A stretch of 64,000 nucleotides of DNA, taken from NCBI GenBank assembly GCA_947652115.1, contig OX393565.1:20159718-20223717 (forward strand), written 5' to 3'. Made by a program: the position numbers and the translations under genes. Source of the DNA: Blastomussa wellsi (Eukaryota; Cnidaria; Anthozoa; Scleractinia; Plerogyridae). Positions within the stretch are counted from its first letter, which is position 1. Each line of letters opens with the position of its first letter. The notes beneath the pieces are model-generated. The model was not told where the DNA came from. It made no database searches and saw nothing but the letters and a program-made list of their open reading frames with translations. Of the stretch, positions 24,601-33,990 are shown piece by piece.

Positions 24601-27600
24601 TGATTTTTCGCACCTTTTGTTTTTCCCGTAGTGCGTATTTTCTCTCTGTGAATTTGACTTCTGTGAGGGTCTTTTCAACTATGTTTTCTGGATAGCCCCT
24701 CTCGCGTAATCGCGACTTGAAATTATTTATGCTTTCTTCAAAAAGTGTTTTTGAAGAGTTAGTTCCTTTGATGAAGCCCTTTGCCACACCAGGAGCGTGA
24801 CAGGTAGAGAAATGCGTGTACTGAAAGGTTTCAGTGGGTTAAAAATGTGTTCGAATGTCTAGGATTGACTCTTCGCAGAATCTTTCTCCTTTAAAGGAGC
24901 ACTGTCACGGCATTTTGGCCTCATTTTAAAATGCTGGAATATGTTCTTGCATCAAAGGAAACCCAAAAATAATGGCGTAGTTTTGTTACCAAGGACTATA
25001 TCACTATACTTAAACCTTTTACTGCCGCCTATCACTTAGGATGACAAGAATGAAAATATCACCAAAAATTCATTATGGTTTGCTCTCTGAGCCACAATTC
25101 GTTTGATATCTTCCTGTTAGTCTATCTGGGGCATTTTAAACCCCCCCTTAAAGGTACCAGATAATTATTTTAGCAATGAATGAAGCTGAAAACACCAAAA
25201 CCCCTGTGACAGTGCTCCTCTAAATACTGTAGTGTCCAGGAAGTTTGTTTCTTTTTCTGATATATCAGCCGTGAATTTTATGGTAGCATGATGCCTGTTA
25301 GCTTCTAGCATAAAGAGGTCAATCTCTTCTTTCATTATCCCACAGAGAATACATCATCGATGTATCTTTTCCACTCGAGTGGTTTTAGTTTTGCTCTTGT
25401 TGATGATCTCGGTTTCAACTGCGGACATGTTGGGTTTTGGTTCCCATCGCAGTGCCGCAAGTCTGTAAGTAATTCCTTTCACAAAATTGGAAGGAGTTCT
25501 CTTGAAGTACAAGTCTAAGCATTTTTCTTAGCGCGTGGGCTGGTATAGGAGTTTCTCTTTGGTAGAATGTTTTAATTTCGCATGGTTCTTGCATACAGTT
25601 TCCATACCCTCTTCTTGAGGGATGTTGGTGTACAGGCTGGTAACGTCTAAAGATTAACCATAATTGCGGTGTGTGGGATTTTCGTCGTTTCTACGAAATT
25701 GATGAAGTCTTTTGTACCCTTGAGATACGATTTTTGTGATTTTGCTATCGGCTGGAGGATGTAGTCTACAAATGATGATATTCGTTCTGTAGGACCATCA
25801 CAACCTGATATTATAGGTCTCCCTCCGGGGTCGGTTTGTGAATCTTTGTAAGTGTGCAGAATACTGGTATGCGCGGTCGGTCTGGTGTTTGGCATAGCCA
25901 TTTCTTTGTCATATCGTCAATGTAGTTATGGCGATCGAACTCGTTGATGAGGTCTAGAACTTTGTTAAATGTATCTTTAACCATAGGTGTTTCTAATTAT
26001 TTTTGTCATCTAGTTGTACCTGGACCTCTTCAATTTTATCTTTTTTGTTCATTACTACAATTGTTGATCCTTTGTCTCCCTTTTTAATGTTTATTTCAGA
26101 ATTGGCTTTCAGCTCTCTGATTGCTTTTGGTTCTTTATATGACAGGTTCTGTTTTGGCTTTGTTAATTTTATTTCTGCGAGCTCGTGTTTTGACTTCCTC
26201 TAGGAAATTTTCAAGAGCAATTGGCGGTTGTACTGGTGGTACCCAGTGTGATTTTACATAGAACGGATGTGGCTCATTATCTTGCAATTGGCCATGAAAT
26301 ATGTACTTTACTTCAAATTGTTTAAACCCTTGTAGAAGCTGTCGCTTTATGCGAGTTTCTTCCATGGTTGGTGTAGGAATGAATTTTAAAGCCTTCGATA
26401 ACAGATTTGTCTGGTCAATAGACATTTCGTAATCTGAGAGATTTTTTTATGTATTTCCGGTTGTTGTTCGCGGATTTCTTGATATTTTCTCTCTTTGTTA
26501 TTTTTAGCTACAAAAAATTCATGCTATCTCTTTTTACTTGATAATGACGTCCGAGAACGTCGAAACGTCGTGTATTTTTTAACCGTTTTTTAACCGGTCT
26601 TGTTCTTAAATGCTTCGGAATTTTTTATAGCTAGATGTTTTAATAAGTCGCTTCTTTGTTGTTATTTTTCTTCGGTCATTATGCTTCTTAGTTTTGACTT
26701 TGCGCTTGTGTTTCCCTCCCATTTACCGTTTTAAGCCGTCACTGTGATATTTCAGTTATTTAAATGACCTGTTGGTTGGTCAGTCAGTACAGCGCCTAAA
26801 ATTGCATAAACCGATAAGCAAAGAACACTTACTTTTTTTTTTTTTTTTTTTTAATTTTTTTTTTAATTTTATTCTTTATTTATTGAAAACACAACAAACA
26901 TATACAATACTGACAATAATTACTTACTTACATTAGTTAATTTTAAGTACATAGTTACATTAATTATTAATACAAATTACAAAGAAAAAAAAAAAACAAG
27001 TTACTAATATACATAAAGACAGCTAAACACAGAGTAACCACAGCTTTGAAAAGATTGGTCTAATATCGAGTTCCTTATAAGGGTTTACAAGATGGAAAGT
27101 TATGAGTTCAGAGCAATTGCTGATATGTAAGATTGCATTAAGCAATTGTCTAGGCAATCAAAGGTTTCCACTTATTTGTAAAATCCTTACTGGAGAGTGT
27201 TTGTTTCTCCAAACGTGCATGGTAATATATAATCTTAATAAGCACAAGTCAAGCAGAATGGAGCAGGATTCTGTGTTGAAAGAACACTTACTTCAGTGCA
27301 ATTCGAGTTTTACTAATTCAGTTTGAACAATTTTTATAGAATAAAAGTGGAAGGGGTGGAATTGATTTATCCGTCTTACTGGCGCACCCCTGGAAAGTGA
27401 ACTTCCCTTCACTTCAAAACCTTAGAGAAACCTTTCAATTTGCACATTTACCGAAATAAAACATAATATTTTATTTTCTCTGCAGTTTTCACTGGATTTC
27501 GACGTTGTGTTTCAACGTTGCGTTGTGTTTGAACCTCGGTAAACGCTCATGCAAACCTCGACGCAGAAAGGCGTTGAACGAAGTTCTCTAGAAATGGAGC

Positions 27601-30600
27601 GCCATTTTAGTCGGCAACTCAAACGCTGGACAAGCTGAATGCAATTGTCACTTAGATACCAAGAAAAGCCCGCAACCGGCGAAAACGTTCTTTCGACAAA
27701 GAAGACAACTAAAAATCTTCAGGACCCTTTAGTCTGACAGCTGTCCAAAGGAAGAGTATTGCAGTTCGACAACAAAAGTAAAAATATAGGAATACCAACC
27801 GCAGACTTCTAACGGAATGGCGGAAGCCTGCATACAGGTTCCTCTGGGTGAGGGGGTGAATAGGTTCCTATCGCAGATCAACGGATTTAGCCTTAAAAAG
27901 TACACGGATTGCGTATTTCATCGAAAAATTAAGTGGATTCGCGGATTTCGATAATGCAGTGGATCACGGATTAGCTGATAATTTTAGCTCGGATTCCGGA
28001 CACTTCATGCCATGAAGTTCGTACCGTGGCCTTGGCGTGTGTTTAGTCCTGGTCTCATTCTCGTTGTGTCCATTTTCTGTTTGCACGAGACCCAAAACAC
28101 CGCTTTACATTAAAACTGCCGCAAAAAAAGACAATGAAACGAAACCTCTTGAAAATTTTTCACCAAACAACATCTACTGTCCTTTCAGTGAAACTATGAC
28201 ACTTAAAGTTTTCAAGGGATTGGCGGATTCGCGTACCCCTATTCACCCCCCTCCTGGGTGGATGTGGATGTACATACGCGCAGATCTTGAAGACCTGTTG
28301 GAACAAAACAAAACATAAAAGTACTCACCAGCGGATTTTATAGCTAAATGACTTGTTAGGCTAGAGGCCCAAAACACGGGAACACTACCATCCATGTCGG
28401 ACGGGTCTCCATAATCAGGTCGATCGATGTCTTTTATCCCAATTGCAGATGGATCTCCGATGTGTATCGGTCTTCCATACAGGGATCCCAAACGCGAGGA
28501 AGCGCCGATCGTTCTCTCCAAAAATTGTTTAGGAATGGGATGCATACATACTACCAATGGACCGTTAAACGGTGCAGCCTCATTAGCCGGGATGTTTGTC
28601 TTGTACTGGGAGACGGCCTTTTTCTTTTCCGTACTTTGGAGAAGAATTTTTGCAGCTAGTAGCTCTTCCTCGACGAGGCTGCTCGTAGAGCCGATATAAA
28701 AGGTTACCATGTCATTCCATGGGAATTGCTTGAGATCCGTTACACGGCTTTCTTGCTGGCCATGCGCCAGTACGAAGGAGGAAGACAGGAGCGTTCTGCG
28801 GAAGAGGAAATCATGGTAATCAAATAATAACAGGCTACAGCAGATCCACCGCAGAGAATGGGGCCGGGAGAGGGCTAATTTTTATTTGTCTTGACTCAAG
28901 GTACACCGTCAACCATTCCGGATATTCCGAGTGAAAACGCGCGGGCTCTGGAAACGAGACGAAGTTCTTTGGTTCTTATCACGCCAATGGCTATCAGTTT
29001 CATAACTGAAACTAAATGTTTATATTCGTGATTAGTGATAATTCTTGTTTACTATATTTGCCAGTAACGTGGCCCCAAAGCTCGTGAATACTGTATATAA
29101 CAAACAGCCAACTCTTTCTAAAGCAGACTCCTGTGAGATCAACTCCAGGTGTCCGCCTCACAGAGGTGCCCCCCTTAAAGTGCACCTAACACCAAAATAT
29201 TTTTTTCGCTAAAATACACCTTTGTACCAGTTCGAAACGCATTGCACCTTTCGTTTCTCCTTTTCACCAAATTCTGGCTATTTATAGCATTAGGAAAACT
29301 GTTCATCATATGTTCCACGACCGAGCCAGAATGGGCGTGGGTCTATTCTTGATTTGACGTCACAAATTGATTTGAGTCGCATCAAGTCTTCGTAAACATG
29401 CATGCAAATAAATTTGTGACGTCAAATCAAGAATAGACCCACGCCCCTTCTGACTCGGTCGTGGAACAAATGATGAACAGTTTTCCTAATGCAATCAAAA
29501 GCCAGAATTTGATGAAAAGGAGAAACGAAAGGTGAAATTCGTTTTGAACTGGTGCAAAGGTGTATTTTAGCCAAAAAAAATATTTTGGTGTTAGGTGCAC
29601 TTTAAAGAAATTTCAGTTACAGCCTTACAGGCAAATGAAATTTGGCCAGAAACAGCTGGCCAACGATGTCCACAGGGAGGTGATCAAAGTTATTTTACAG
29701 AGACAGGACCCATTTCTCTATGCGAAGAGTGGTGGTGTCTTCTCTAAACCCCCTTCCCCACCATAAAAATATTGTGTCTCCTTTGAATAGATTTTAAATG
29801 TCTCTGTGCAGTTTGCCTGGCAATGTAAGCTTCATGCACACAAACGCTGAAGGTCTTATCCCAATTTTTCAGGTTAGCAACATGTAATCTGTCAGGCTCA
29901 TCATAAGATGGGTTGCAGTGGTGTTATGGTTGCATTTGCATATAAACCGTACCTACTCAATCGCTACTGTTGGACATTCATTAATTTGTTAGCAACATTA
30001 TTGTTTACGGTCCTTTGCAGTTTTCATTTCTACTTTAAGGACAATGATGTCTGGCAAGAGAGGTGTCTGCTTAAAAATTGTTAACTGTAGTGTTCAGAGT
30101 GGATTGGTTCCTCGAGACTGGTACACAGTCATTCTCATACCCAGATCCACTTGTCCCTCTTAGCCAGCTGGGCCTGAGCACGAGGAACAAGTGGCTCTGA
30201 AGACACATGATTTGATTGGCTAGAATCTCACAAATAGAGACCAATCAAATCAACCCTTTTATATAATGAAGGGATTGATTTGAAAATAAAGCAGTTGATT
30301 TGACTGGACTCGATCCCTTTGTCAACTATGGACTATGTTTACATTGACGTAAAGTATATCAAATAATTAATATGTGAACTGAGGATGTAGATGAAAGTGA
30401 GAGATGATCATTGCAGTGAATTTCCAATTTAAGCAATTGGAAAGAAGAAGCTTGAAAAAATCAGGGCTTCAACAGGATTCTCTACCAACTGAGCTATGAA
30501 GCCACACATTGGGTGCGAGGTCAATTTATTGTGAAATCTCTTGCGTCAGTGCTCTATTATAATAATTTACAATATTTCATTACATGCACCTAATTTATAT

Positions 30601-31798
30601 TTGATGTGATTATTAATCATTAACTAGTCACTGTATAATTTGTTCATTTGCCACCATAGCATCTACTTTTAAGGGCTAGACAAGAAAGAGCTTTAACCAG
30701 CAGAATGAGAGATTTTCTTCAGTCCAAATGAAGGTGTCTAAATGTATGCCCAAACATCAACTGGTTATAGTTGTTATAAACATCTTTCTGTAAGCTGAAA
30801 CATTGGGAATGGGATTTCTGACGTTTCAAACGGCTGATATGATTGGACTTCCTTTGTTTGATTTCAGCGAATCAAATCGTGTGTCCCCAGAGCCACTTGT
30901 TCCTCATGCCCCAGGCCCAGCCGGCTAAGAGGGACAAGTGGCTATGGGGACGAGAATGAATTACAGTACTTTTCAAAAGTAAGTTGACAGTCGTTACTCG
31001 AACCTCAAGACTCGATCCTCGGGCCTCGATGCTCGAAAAGTTCGAGGATCGAGTCTCGAGTCTCAAGAAACAAGGCGTTCTCGAAAATGCGAAAACTCGA
31101 AAGGGTTTCGAGGAAACGATTTATTTCTCGAAGGAAGAATAATAGCGGCTTGCACCTAAGTACAAGTGTTTCGCGTCGACCAAATATCACGTGAAAACAT
31201 TCGACCATACTATAGCGCAACGTGATTTTTCCTGAGACAGCTTGTGTTTAATACAGACCTGTAGTCGGCGATAGAAATTAATGCGGATAAACCTTTACGT
31301 TCATGATCAGTAACTGTAGGGGCTGGGAACTGGGATTTGGTCCCCCCCCCCCCCACTCTTTCAGGTCCCTCTTATAAATTATACACTGCATAATAAAAAT
31401 TTTACATACCTAATGGCTGTATCACCTGCAAGACCTGTCGCTGTTGTATCCCCTGGCTTACTGCGGTAAATTAAAGGACATGTTCCCTTGTTTAAATCAC
31501 AAAACCTCTCGAACTGCTCGCTGTATGCCGATGGCAGCATGACCACGTTGGCTTGCATGCGGCTTTGACACGATCGCGATGTGTTCAGCAGTTGAGCTTT
31601 CATAGCGCCGCTTGTAATCTTATTTCCTTTCGTGATAGGAAAGCGGTGTATAACAGAATACAGGGTCAGTTTGGCCAACCTCATTTGAAACGCCAGATAG
31701 CTGTTTTGTGGCCTTTTCACTGCTGGTATTTCGTGACAGACCACTGAAAAATCACGTGGAGTCACGTGCCGTGACGGAGTTTTTGTGTCACCTACCAT
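11359..31798 (-). CDS. DGLUCY: D-glutamate cyclase (DUF1445 + DUF4392), copy 1, intact
   Basis: Five minus-strand exons with GT-AG borders and consistent phase: 31798-31410, 28795-28329, 14661-13957, 12490-12198 and 11529-11359 (674 residues). Exons 1-2 encode a DUF1445 domain (MQANVVMLPSAYSEQFERFC, GRPIHIGDPSAIGI, VPVFWA). Exons 3-4 encode DUF4392 with GFPCN, ETDGPLGA (about 399-406), VGIGDGGNEIGMGK (GDGGNE about 533-538) and AGVSNWGG. Exon 5 encodes VDGQPFHPVHKNKLKELLDL, the usual C-terminus. The family converts D-glutamate to 5-oxo-D-proline in mitochondria. The ATG at 31798 opens the frame, but a Met near residue 39 (MRLAKLTLYSVIHRF) begins a more typical basic presequence. Intron 2 (13.7 kb) contains three TPR-like gene copies on the other strand. 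Confidence 0.9.
12633..13193. mobile_element. Foldback element in DGLUCY intron
   Basis: Left arm CTTTTTCGTTTTATACGGGC ... GAAAATGACGTCAC is mirrored by the right arm GTGACGTCATTTTCCC ... GCCCGTACCAAAAACGAAAA. The central parts (TTTCTGAAAGAACTTGG and CAAGTTCTTTCAGAAA) also pair. Roughly 560 bp. Confidence 0.7.
13690..13843 (-). repeat. tRNA-derived SINE
   Basis: On the minus strand GGATGGCGCAGTGGTCAGAG (A box) is followed by GGGTTCGATTCCCGG (B box), then a non-tRNA tail (ACATGTGGGTTGAG). Lies just downstream of DGLUCY exon 3 in the intron. Confidence 0.7.
14716..14840. repeat. Short inverted-repeat element
   Basis: GACCAATTCCGATATAT at the left and ATATATCGGAACTGGTC at the right are inverted. 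GCCGAGGC/GCCTCGGC form an inner pair. A small MITE-like hairpin. Confidence 0.55.
14904..15097. repeat. Near-perfect palindrome of the 230-bp unit's 3' half
   Basis: Two 93-bp arms (14,904-14,996 and 15,005-15,097) are inverted copies separated by 8 nt. Each arm is the 3' half of the unit found at 20,565 and 37,276, joined head to head. Confidence 0.9.
16441..16490. repeat. ATT microsatellite
   Basis: About eight tandem ATT units. Confidence 0.85.
16990..17667 (+). pseudogene. Broken copy of the TPR-like gene family
   Basis: Aligns with the C-terminal half of the gene at 22,130 (VKLSPLFE, YMSMIPDDDRNKQARNT, DPRMRVQIKKQTYIHL) and reaches the same C-terminal text and stop (17,665-17,667). It lacks the N-terminal half. 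It has an in-frame 30-nt deletion after the residues RQSE and a 17-nt frame-shifting deletion near 17,444; shortly after, a Lys codon has become TAG. Not a working gene unless spliced in an unexpected way. Confidence 0.85.
18518..18630 (+). mobile_element. LINE 3' end with GAT microsatellite tail
   Basis: TTTTTATGCCTGATGTATAT ... GATTAAATAAA leads straight into about 21 GAT units. The reverse of the same sequence is at 45,548. The long His or Ser runs in minus-strand frames are artefacts of this repeat. Confidence 0.7.
18938..19264. mobile_element. Long-TIR element ending CATTCTCGTCCCCATAGCCC
   Basis: About 87-bp inverted ends (18,938-19,023 and about 19,178-19,264) share the termini CATTCTCGTCCCCATAGCCC and GGACGAGAATG. 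A larger relative is at 30,131-30,955. Confidence 0.7.
19250..19440. repeat. Inverted repeat with about 60-bp arms
   Basis: GAGGTTTCGTATGTTAGTCG ACATACATTTTCAAAA is mirrored at about 19,390-19,435. The loop contains about 70 bp. It duplicates the right flank of the preceding element in inverse orientation, followed by a third copy of that element's terminus. Confidence 0.7.
20565..20795 (+). mobile_element. 230-bp mobile unit with TATA box and ribozyme-like core
   Basis: Starts TCCTCACGGTATCAACG and ends GATAAAACCAAATTATA, flanked by approximate CTAAC direct repeats. It contains TGTATATAAAAAC and, about 45 nt later, CCGACGAAGGGC TAAC GCTCGAAAC, resembling a hammerhead core. Same ends as the copy at 37,276. 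Confidence 0.6.
22130..23602 (+). CDS. Single-exon TPR-like helical-repeat protein
   Basis: About 490 residues from ATG 22,130 (MTSVSS, matching MEVSS of the 33,991 paralogue); an in-frame ATG at 22,094 would add 12. The N-terminal 90 residues contain FPLDDSTSVIAEA and a short beta-like TLNILLMNCSLVTVGRS. Then comes an acidic linker, a QGYLNGPQCERILQQLEILQ module, and from about residue 210 to 470 helical pairs reminiscent of tetratricopeptide repeats (DWAELYYNYGSVWLVYM; ARYYYEQAISFCKKDPR; RKGIHQLAKETAEDALQVA). The tail is Ser/Glu/Cys-rich. No signal peptide or membrane segment. Function unknown; TPR-like proteins usually act as protein-binding scaffolds. Lies inside DGLUCY intron 2 on the opposite strand. 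Confidence 0.85.
   Translation: MTSVSSQSEEGQQHSSNETVQRPLRGPKADGKESCSDVNTLFTFPLDDSTSVIAEAKTETQSKTLNILLMNCSLVTVGRSDTQVKCDWNYSDEKYKSVSNSNVNNEVHSDSGPQTTDYTIEQGKTTADKVNYQLQSLNEGLVDSGETVVSVEPLLPLIKKQGYLNGPQCERILQQLEILQDNGEFREHEGLVTSCLHHCGKENNPDMELALKLERGVAFSYHKEFKNSKRMFVSVIKSDKDQQPQLRNPNILIARAYFLLVADYRSKRVVKLSPLFEYLRRSEFLLQNHESPEDWAELYYNYGSVWLVYMSMIPDDDRNKQARNTARKNARYYYEQAISFCKKDPRMRVQIKKQTYIHLKLAALLLDCSSTAARTRQKVIPPIDIKEAKEHLDFVDYKLDVCLPFGTRVQLLKTRSDQFYRKGIHQLAKETAEDALQVALSKGFYNEIDTLQERIDFLDKLCEKRTKLIAIKEISHSSSEACCSESEKSE
24422..26425 (-). pseudogene. Penelope-like retroelement, decayed reverse transcriptase
   Basis: Minus-strand pieces in order: ALKFIPTPTMEETRIKRQLL and HPFYVKSHWVPP (26,425-26,135); PGGRPIISGCDGPTERISSF with FINFVETTKIPHTAIMVNL (25,901-25,647); in other frames TSLYTNIPQEEGM and the catalytic KRYIDDVFSLW (about 25,620-25,350); then FIKGTNSSKTLFEESINNF and PPIISYKRGRPLKEILVRVKL with a stop at 24,422. 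Frame breaks and the inserted family A MITE at 24,893-25,226 show it is dead. The C-terminal GIY-YIG part is missing. Confidence 0.85.
24893..25226. mobile_element. Complete family A MITE inside the Penelope-like element
   Basis: TTTAAAGGAGCACTGTCACGG at the left and GACAGTGCTCCTCTAAA at the right are inverted. It splits the retroelement reading frame after the residues FLDTTV. Confidence 0.8.
26530..26620. other. Penelope-like terminal sequence
   Basis: TTGATAATGACGTCCGAGAA CGTCGAAACGTCG resembles the segment at 32,220 and other Penelope-like termini that carry ribozyme-like GAAAC cores. It lies at the 5' side of the decayed minus-strand element. Confidence 0.45.
26834..27330 (-). other. 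Probable 5'-truncated LINE in reverse orientation
   Basis: Poly-T tracts at 26,834-26,865 look like a reversed poly-A tail. Minus-strand translation upstream gives short LINE-like stretches (RLYITMHVWRNKHSP). Weak evidence. Confidence 0.3.
27550..27790 (+). pseudogene. Relic of a TPR-like gene N-terminal region
   Basis: CGCCATTTTAGTCGGCAACTCAAACGCTG and CTGACAGCTGTCCAAAGGAA matches 34,170-34,310 of the 33,991 gene (GCCGTTTTAGTCGGTCAATC; CTGATAGCGGCCCAAAGGAA), with stops and indels. The rest of the gene is not seen. Its 5' flank resembles that of the 22,130 copy. Confidence 0.6.
27850..28253. mobile_element. Family B MITE
   Basis: AGGGGGTGAATAGG at the left and ATTCACCCCCCT at the right, flanked by CTGGGTG on both sides. 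Lies about 75 bp from the splice donor of DGLUCY exon 2. Confidence 0.75.
29176..29605. mobile_element. Complete family C foldback MITE
   Basis: TTAAAGTGCACCTAACACCA and its inverse TGGTGTTAGGTGCACTTTAA bound a 430-bp hairpin with about 200-bp arms centred near 29,390. The arms share TGACGTCAAATCAAGAATAG and CTCGGTCGTGGAACA. Confidence 0.85.
30131..30955. mobile_element. Long-TIR element (CATTCTCGTCCCC family)
   Basis: About 92-bp inverted termini (30,131-30,222 and 30,864-30,955) share CCACTTGTCCCTCTTAGCC and GGAACAAGTGGCTCT. The interior holds a SINE but no coding frame. Confidence 0.75.
30340..30503 (-). repeat. tRNA-derived SINE, tRNA head internally deleted
   Basis: Minus strand begins GGCTTCATAGCTCAGTTGGT, jumps over the anticodon arm, then CCTGTTGAAGCCCTGA and a tail matching the SINE at 44,127 (GATGATCATCTCTCACTTTC; CTACATCC). 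Confidence 0.7.
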
Positions 31799-31912
31799 GA
31801 CGGTAGAGAATGGTCACGCCTTTATCATCATATGAGAGCTTCAGACTTGCCTACAGATCGAGCTAATTTGAGCCTCTAGCATTTAATACTTGTATTTAGG
31901 TTCCAAAACAGT
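31799..31912. promoter_or_regulatory. Short intergenic segment between head-to-head DGLUCY first exons
   Basis: Only 114 bp separate the ATG of DGLUCY copy 1 (minus) from the ATG of the orphan exon (plus), suggesting an ancestral bidirectional promoter. Two CACGTG E-boxes lie at 31,753-31,768, inside the minus exon. TGTATTTAG just before the plus ATG could instead be a splice acceptor. Confidence 0.4.
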
Positions 31913-32112
31913 ATGCCTGTCGGCGAATGGACGCCATCACAAGCAAGGCACGGCTTTCTAACCAACCCGGATTTGGAGGGGTCATCAACAGCTGGCTTTT
32001 GTATTGGTTATTTTCAAGTTAATTTGGCGATTATTCCCTCTTCACTGGTGGATGAATTTGAACATTTCTGCGAGTTAAACAAAGCACCATGTCCGTTGCT
32101 GTATAAAGCATC
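31913..32112 (+). pseudogene. Orphan DGLUCY-like first exon
   Basis: Encodes PVGEWTPSQARHGFLTNPDL and ELNKAPCPLLYK, closely matching exon 1 of DGLUCY copy 2 (47,555). After CTGTATAAA the similarity stops and Penelope-like 3' sequence follows. No matching second exon was found before the next gene, so it is a broken third copy. Confidence 0.75.
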
Positions 32113-32204
32113 TAGTAGACAAGACAATCAAATTTCCATTGACACTTCTTTGTTTAAAAAGGAATATTCCGTCACCTATTGTTTATTTAGTATTTAAACA
32201 TTTT

Positions 32205-32290
32205 TTATCGTTACTTGTTTGACTTGATAATGACGTCAGCTACACGCCGAAACGTCGCCTTGACAAACATTTTTTAATATGCTTTTACGA
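32205..32290 (+). other. Penelope-like terminal sequence
   Basis: TTGATAATGACGTCAGCTAC ACGCCGAAACGTCGCC, like 26,541. Likely the element that cut off the orphan DGLUCY exon. Confidence 0.45.
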
Positions 32291-32383
32291 AATTTTTTAT
32301 CTCAATTTTTTATCGTCAAATTGTAACTATAAACATTTATAAAAATATTAATACATTGTCAAGCAGATATAGCTGGTGTGCTT

Positions 32384-32426
32384 CCCGCTGAGATAGAGGA
32401 GTAAACTGACCTCTATCTCAGCGGGA
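32384..32426. repeat. Perfect 16-bp-arm hairpin
   Basis: CCCGCTGAGATAGAGG, a 10-nt loop, then CCTCTATCTCAGCGGG. Confidence 0.85.
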
Positions 32427-33990
32427 TCCGAGGTCTGTTTTCGGTTGCTAAGAACCTCTGGCTCGTTATGGATTGTCTTAAAGTACCAACAGATTATTAA
32501 ATTCTCATTACTAACGCTTAAAGAAATCAGTGTACAGTACTTTGAGTATGGGGCTCCGCTTAGCGGCCTTCGAATTTAGTTTTTGATTGCGTGACAGTGA
32601 AAACCACCAATTGCAACATAATTGCGTTCGACGAAAGGAGAAGGCATTATAAACCAGTTTGAATCGAGATTTTGGTGGTGTAGGTACAGTCCGTTTTGGC
32701 CCCCCCGAACATTTTTTTTCAGGGGCAAATGACGTCATTTCCATCGACCATGTGCTTCGTTTCTAGCGGAGTCGAGTTTCACGTTCTTGCTTCGCGTCTT
32801 GGTGGATTGTCGAGTTCTTGATTGTGCTTTTGCGGATTGTTGTCGAATTCTGGACTGTGTTTCTTTTCATTGGAGATTCAACGTCTGCCCGCGTACAGGG
32901 TTGTGACGCTCTACTGTTCAAATCAGCCTTTCGAAGATTGTACAACTCCTGGTGCGAATATATAACAGCAGATTTCGATCAGTGCGGTGACAGTCTTTGT
33001 AATCGTCAATTTTATGTTTGCATTTTAGCTTGCATGTGCATTTGTTGGGCGACAAAGAAATGATATTCATACACAGTCTGTGGTTTTCGAAACACTGACT
33101 GCATGCAGCTTTGTTATTCGTGAATAGCGGTGTCACGCAATGCAAAAAACTCCAAACATTGTATTTGTATGAATAAATCGGAAAAAATCATGTTCATCAA
33201 CTACAGTTATGTTAAGAGTTTCATACTGATATTTAAAATGTTGATTTCAGTATTAAAGAAAGCTTGAATTTCTGGAAACCAAATCAAAATGCAGCCAAGT
33301 GAATCGAAATCGTCGAACGCACTCTCTGATCTTTGATTACTACTAGTTTTCTAAGAAATGTTATGGTCCGCCTTCCTTATTTAACCAAGGGTTCAAAGGT
33401 CTCCCCCTCCGAGGAATAAAATTACAACTCGCGACGGGCCGCAACACGAGTTTAATAAACCAATGAGCAGTTTCAGCAATCAGTATACTACTTTCATTCT
33501 TCAATAGTTTCATGGAAGGAAAACGAAGTTCTTTGTTGAAGTAGAAATACAAAATCTAAATCTTTCGTACTGTTGGAAAAGGTATTTTACCTTTCACAAT
33601 TCTCGAAAACATTGTATACGGCTTGTTTTTGAATTGTTTTGTGACCTTTTGTAGCTCCACATGCAAATAGCAATCATGAATATTGCATTTTCTTTGCCGT
33701 GCAAGTTTTCATGAACTGTATATGTGACGGCAAAGAAGAATTTGAAACAAATCAAATGTTTTGAAACTCGAGACGTTTCCGAGAAACTTTGGCTCGAATT
33801 CAAAACAATCCACGGGGTATTCATGGTATGTTTTAAAACAAGTATCCGACATCCTTGAGATGATCTGGCAAGTTTTTACACGGGCGCCTGAACAAGCATA
33901 AACTGAATCGCATCACGAACCAAAGACAGCTTAGCTTTATATTAGCTGGCAACGGAGACTACATACACGAAACTCTTAACACAGACCGAA

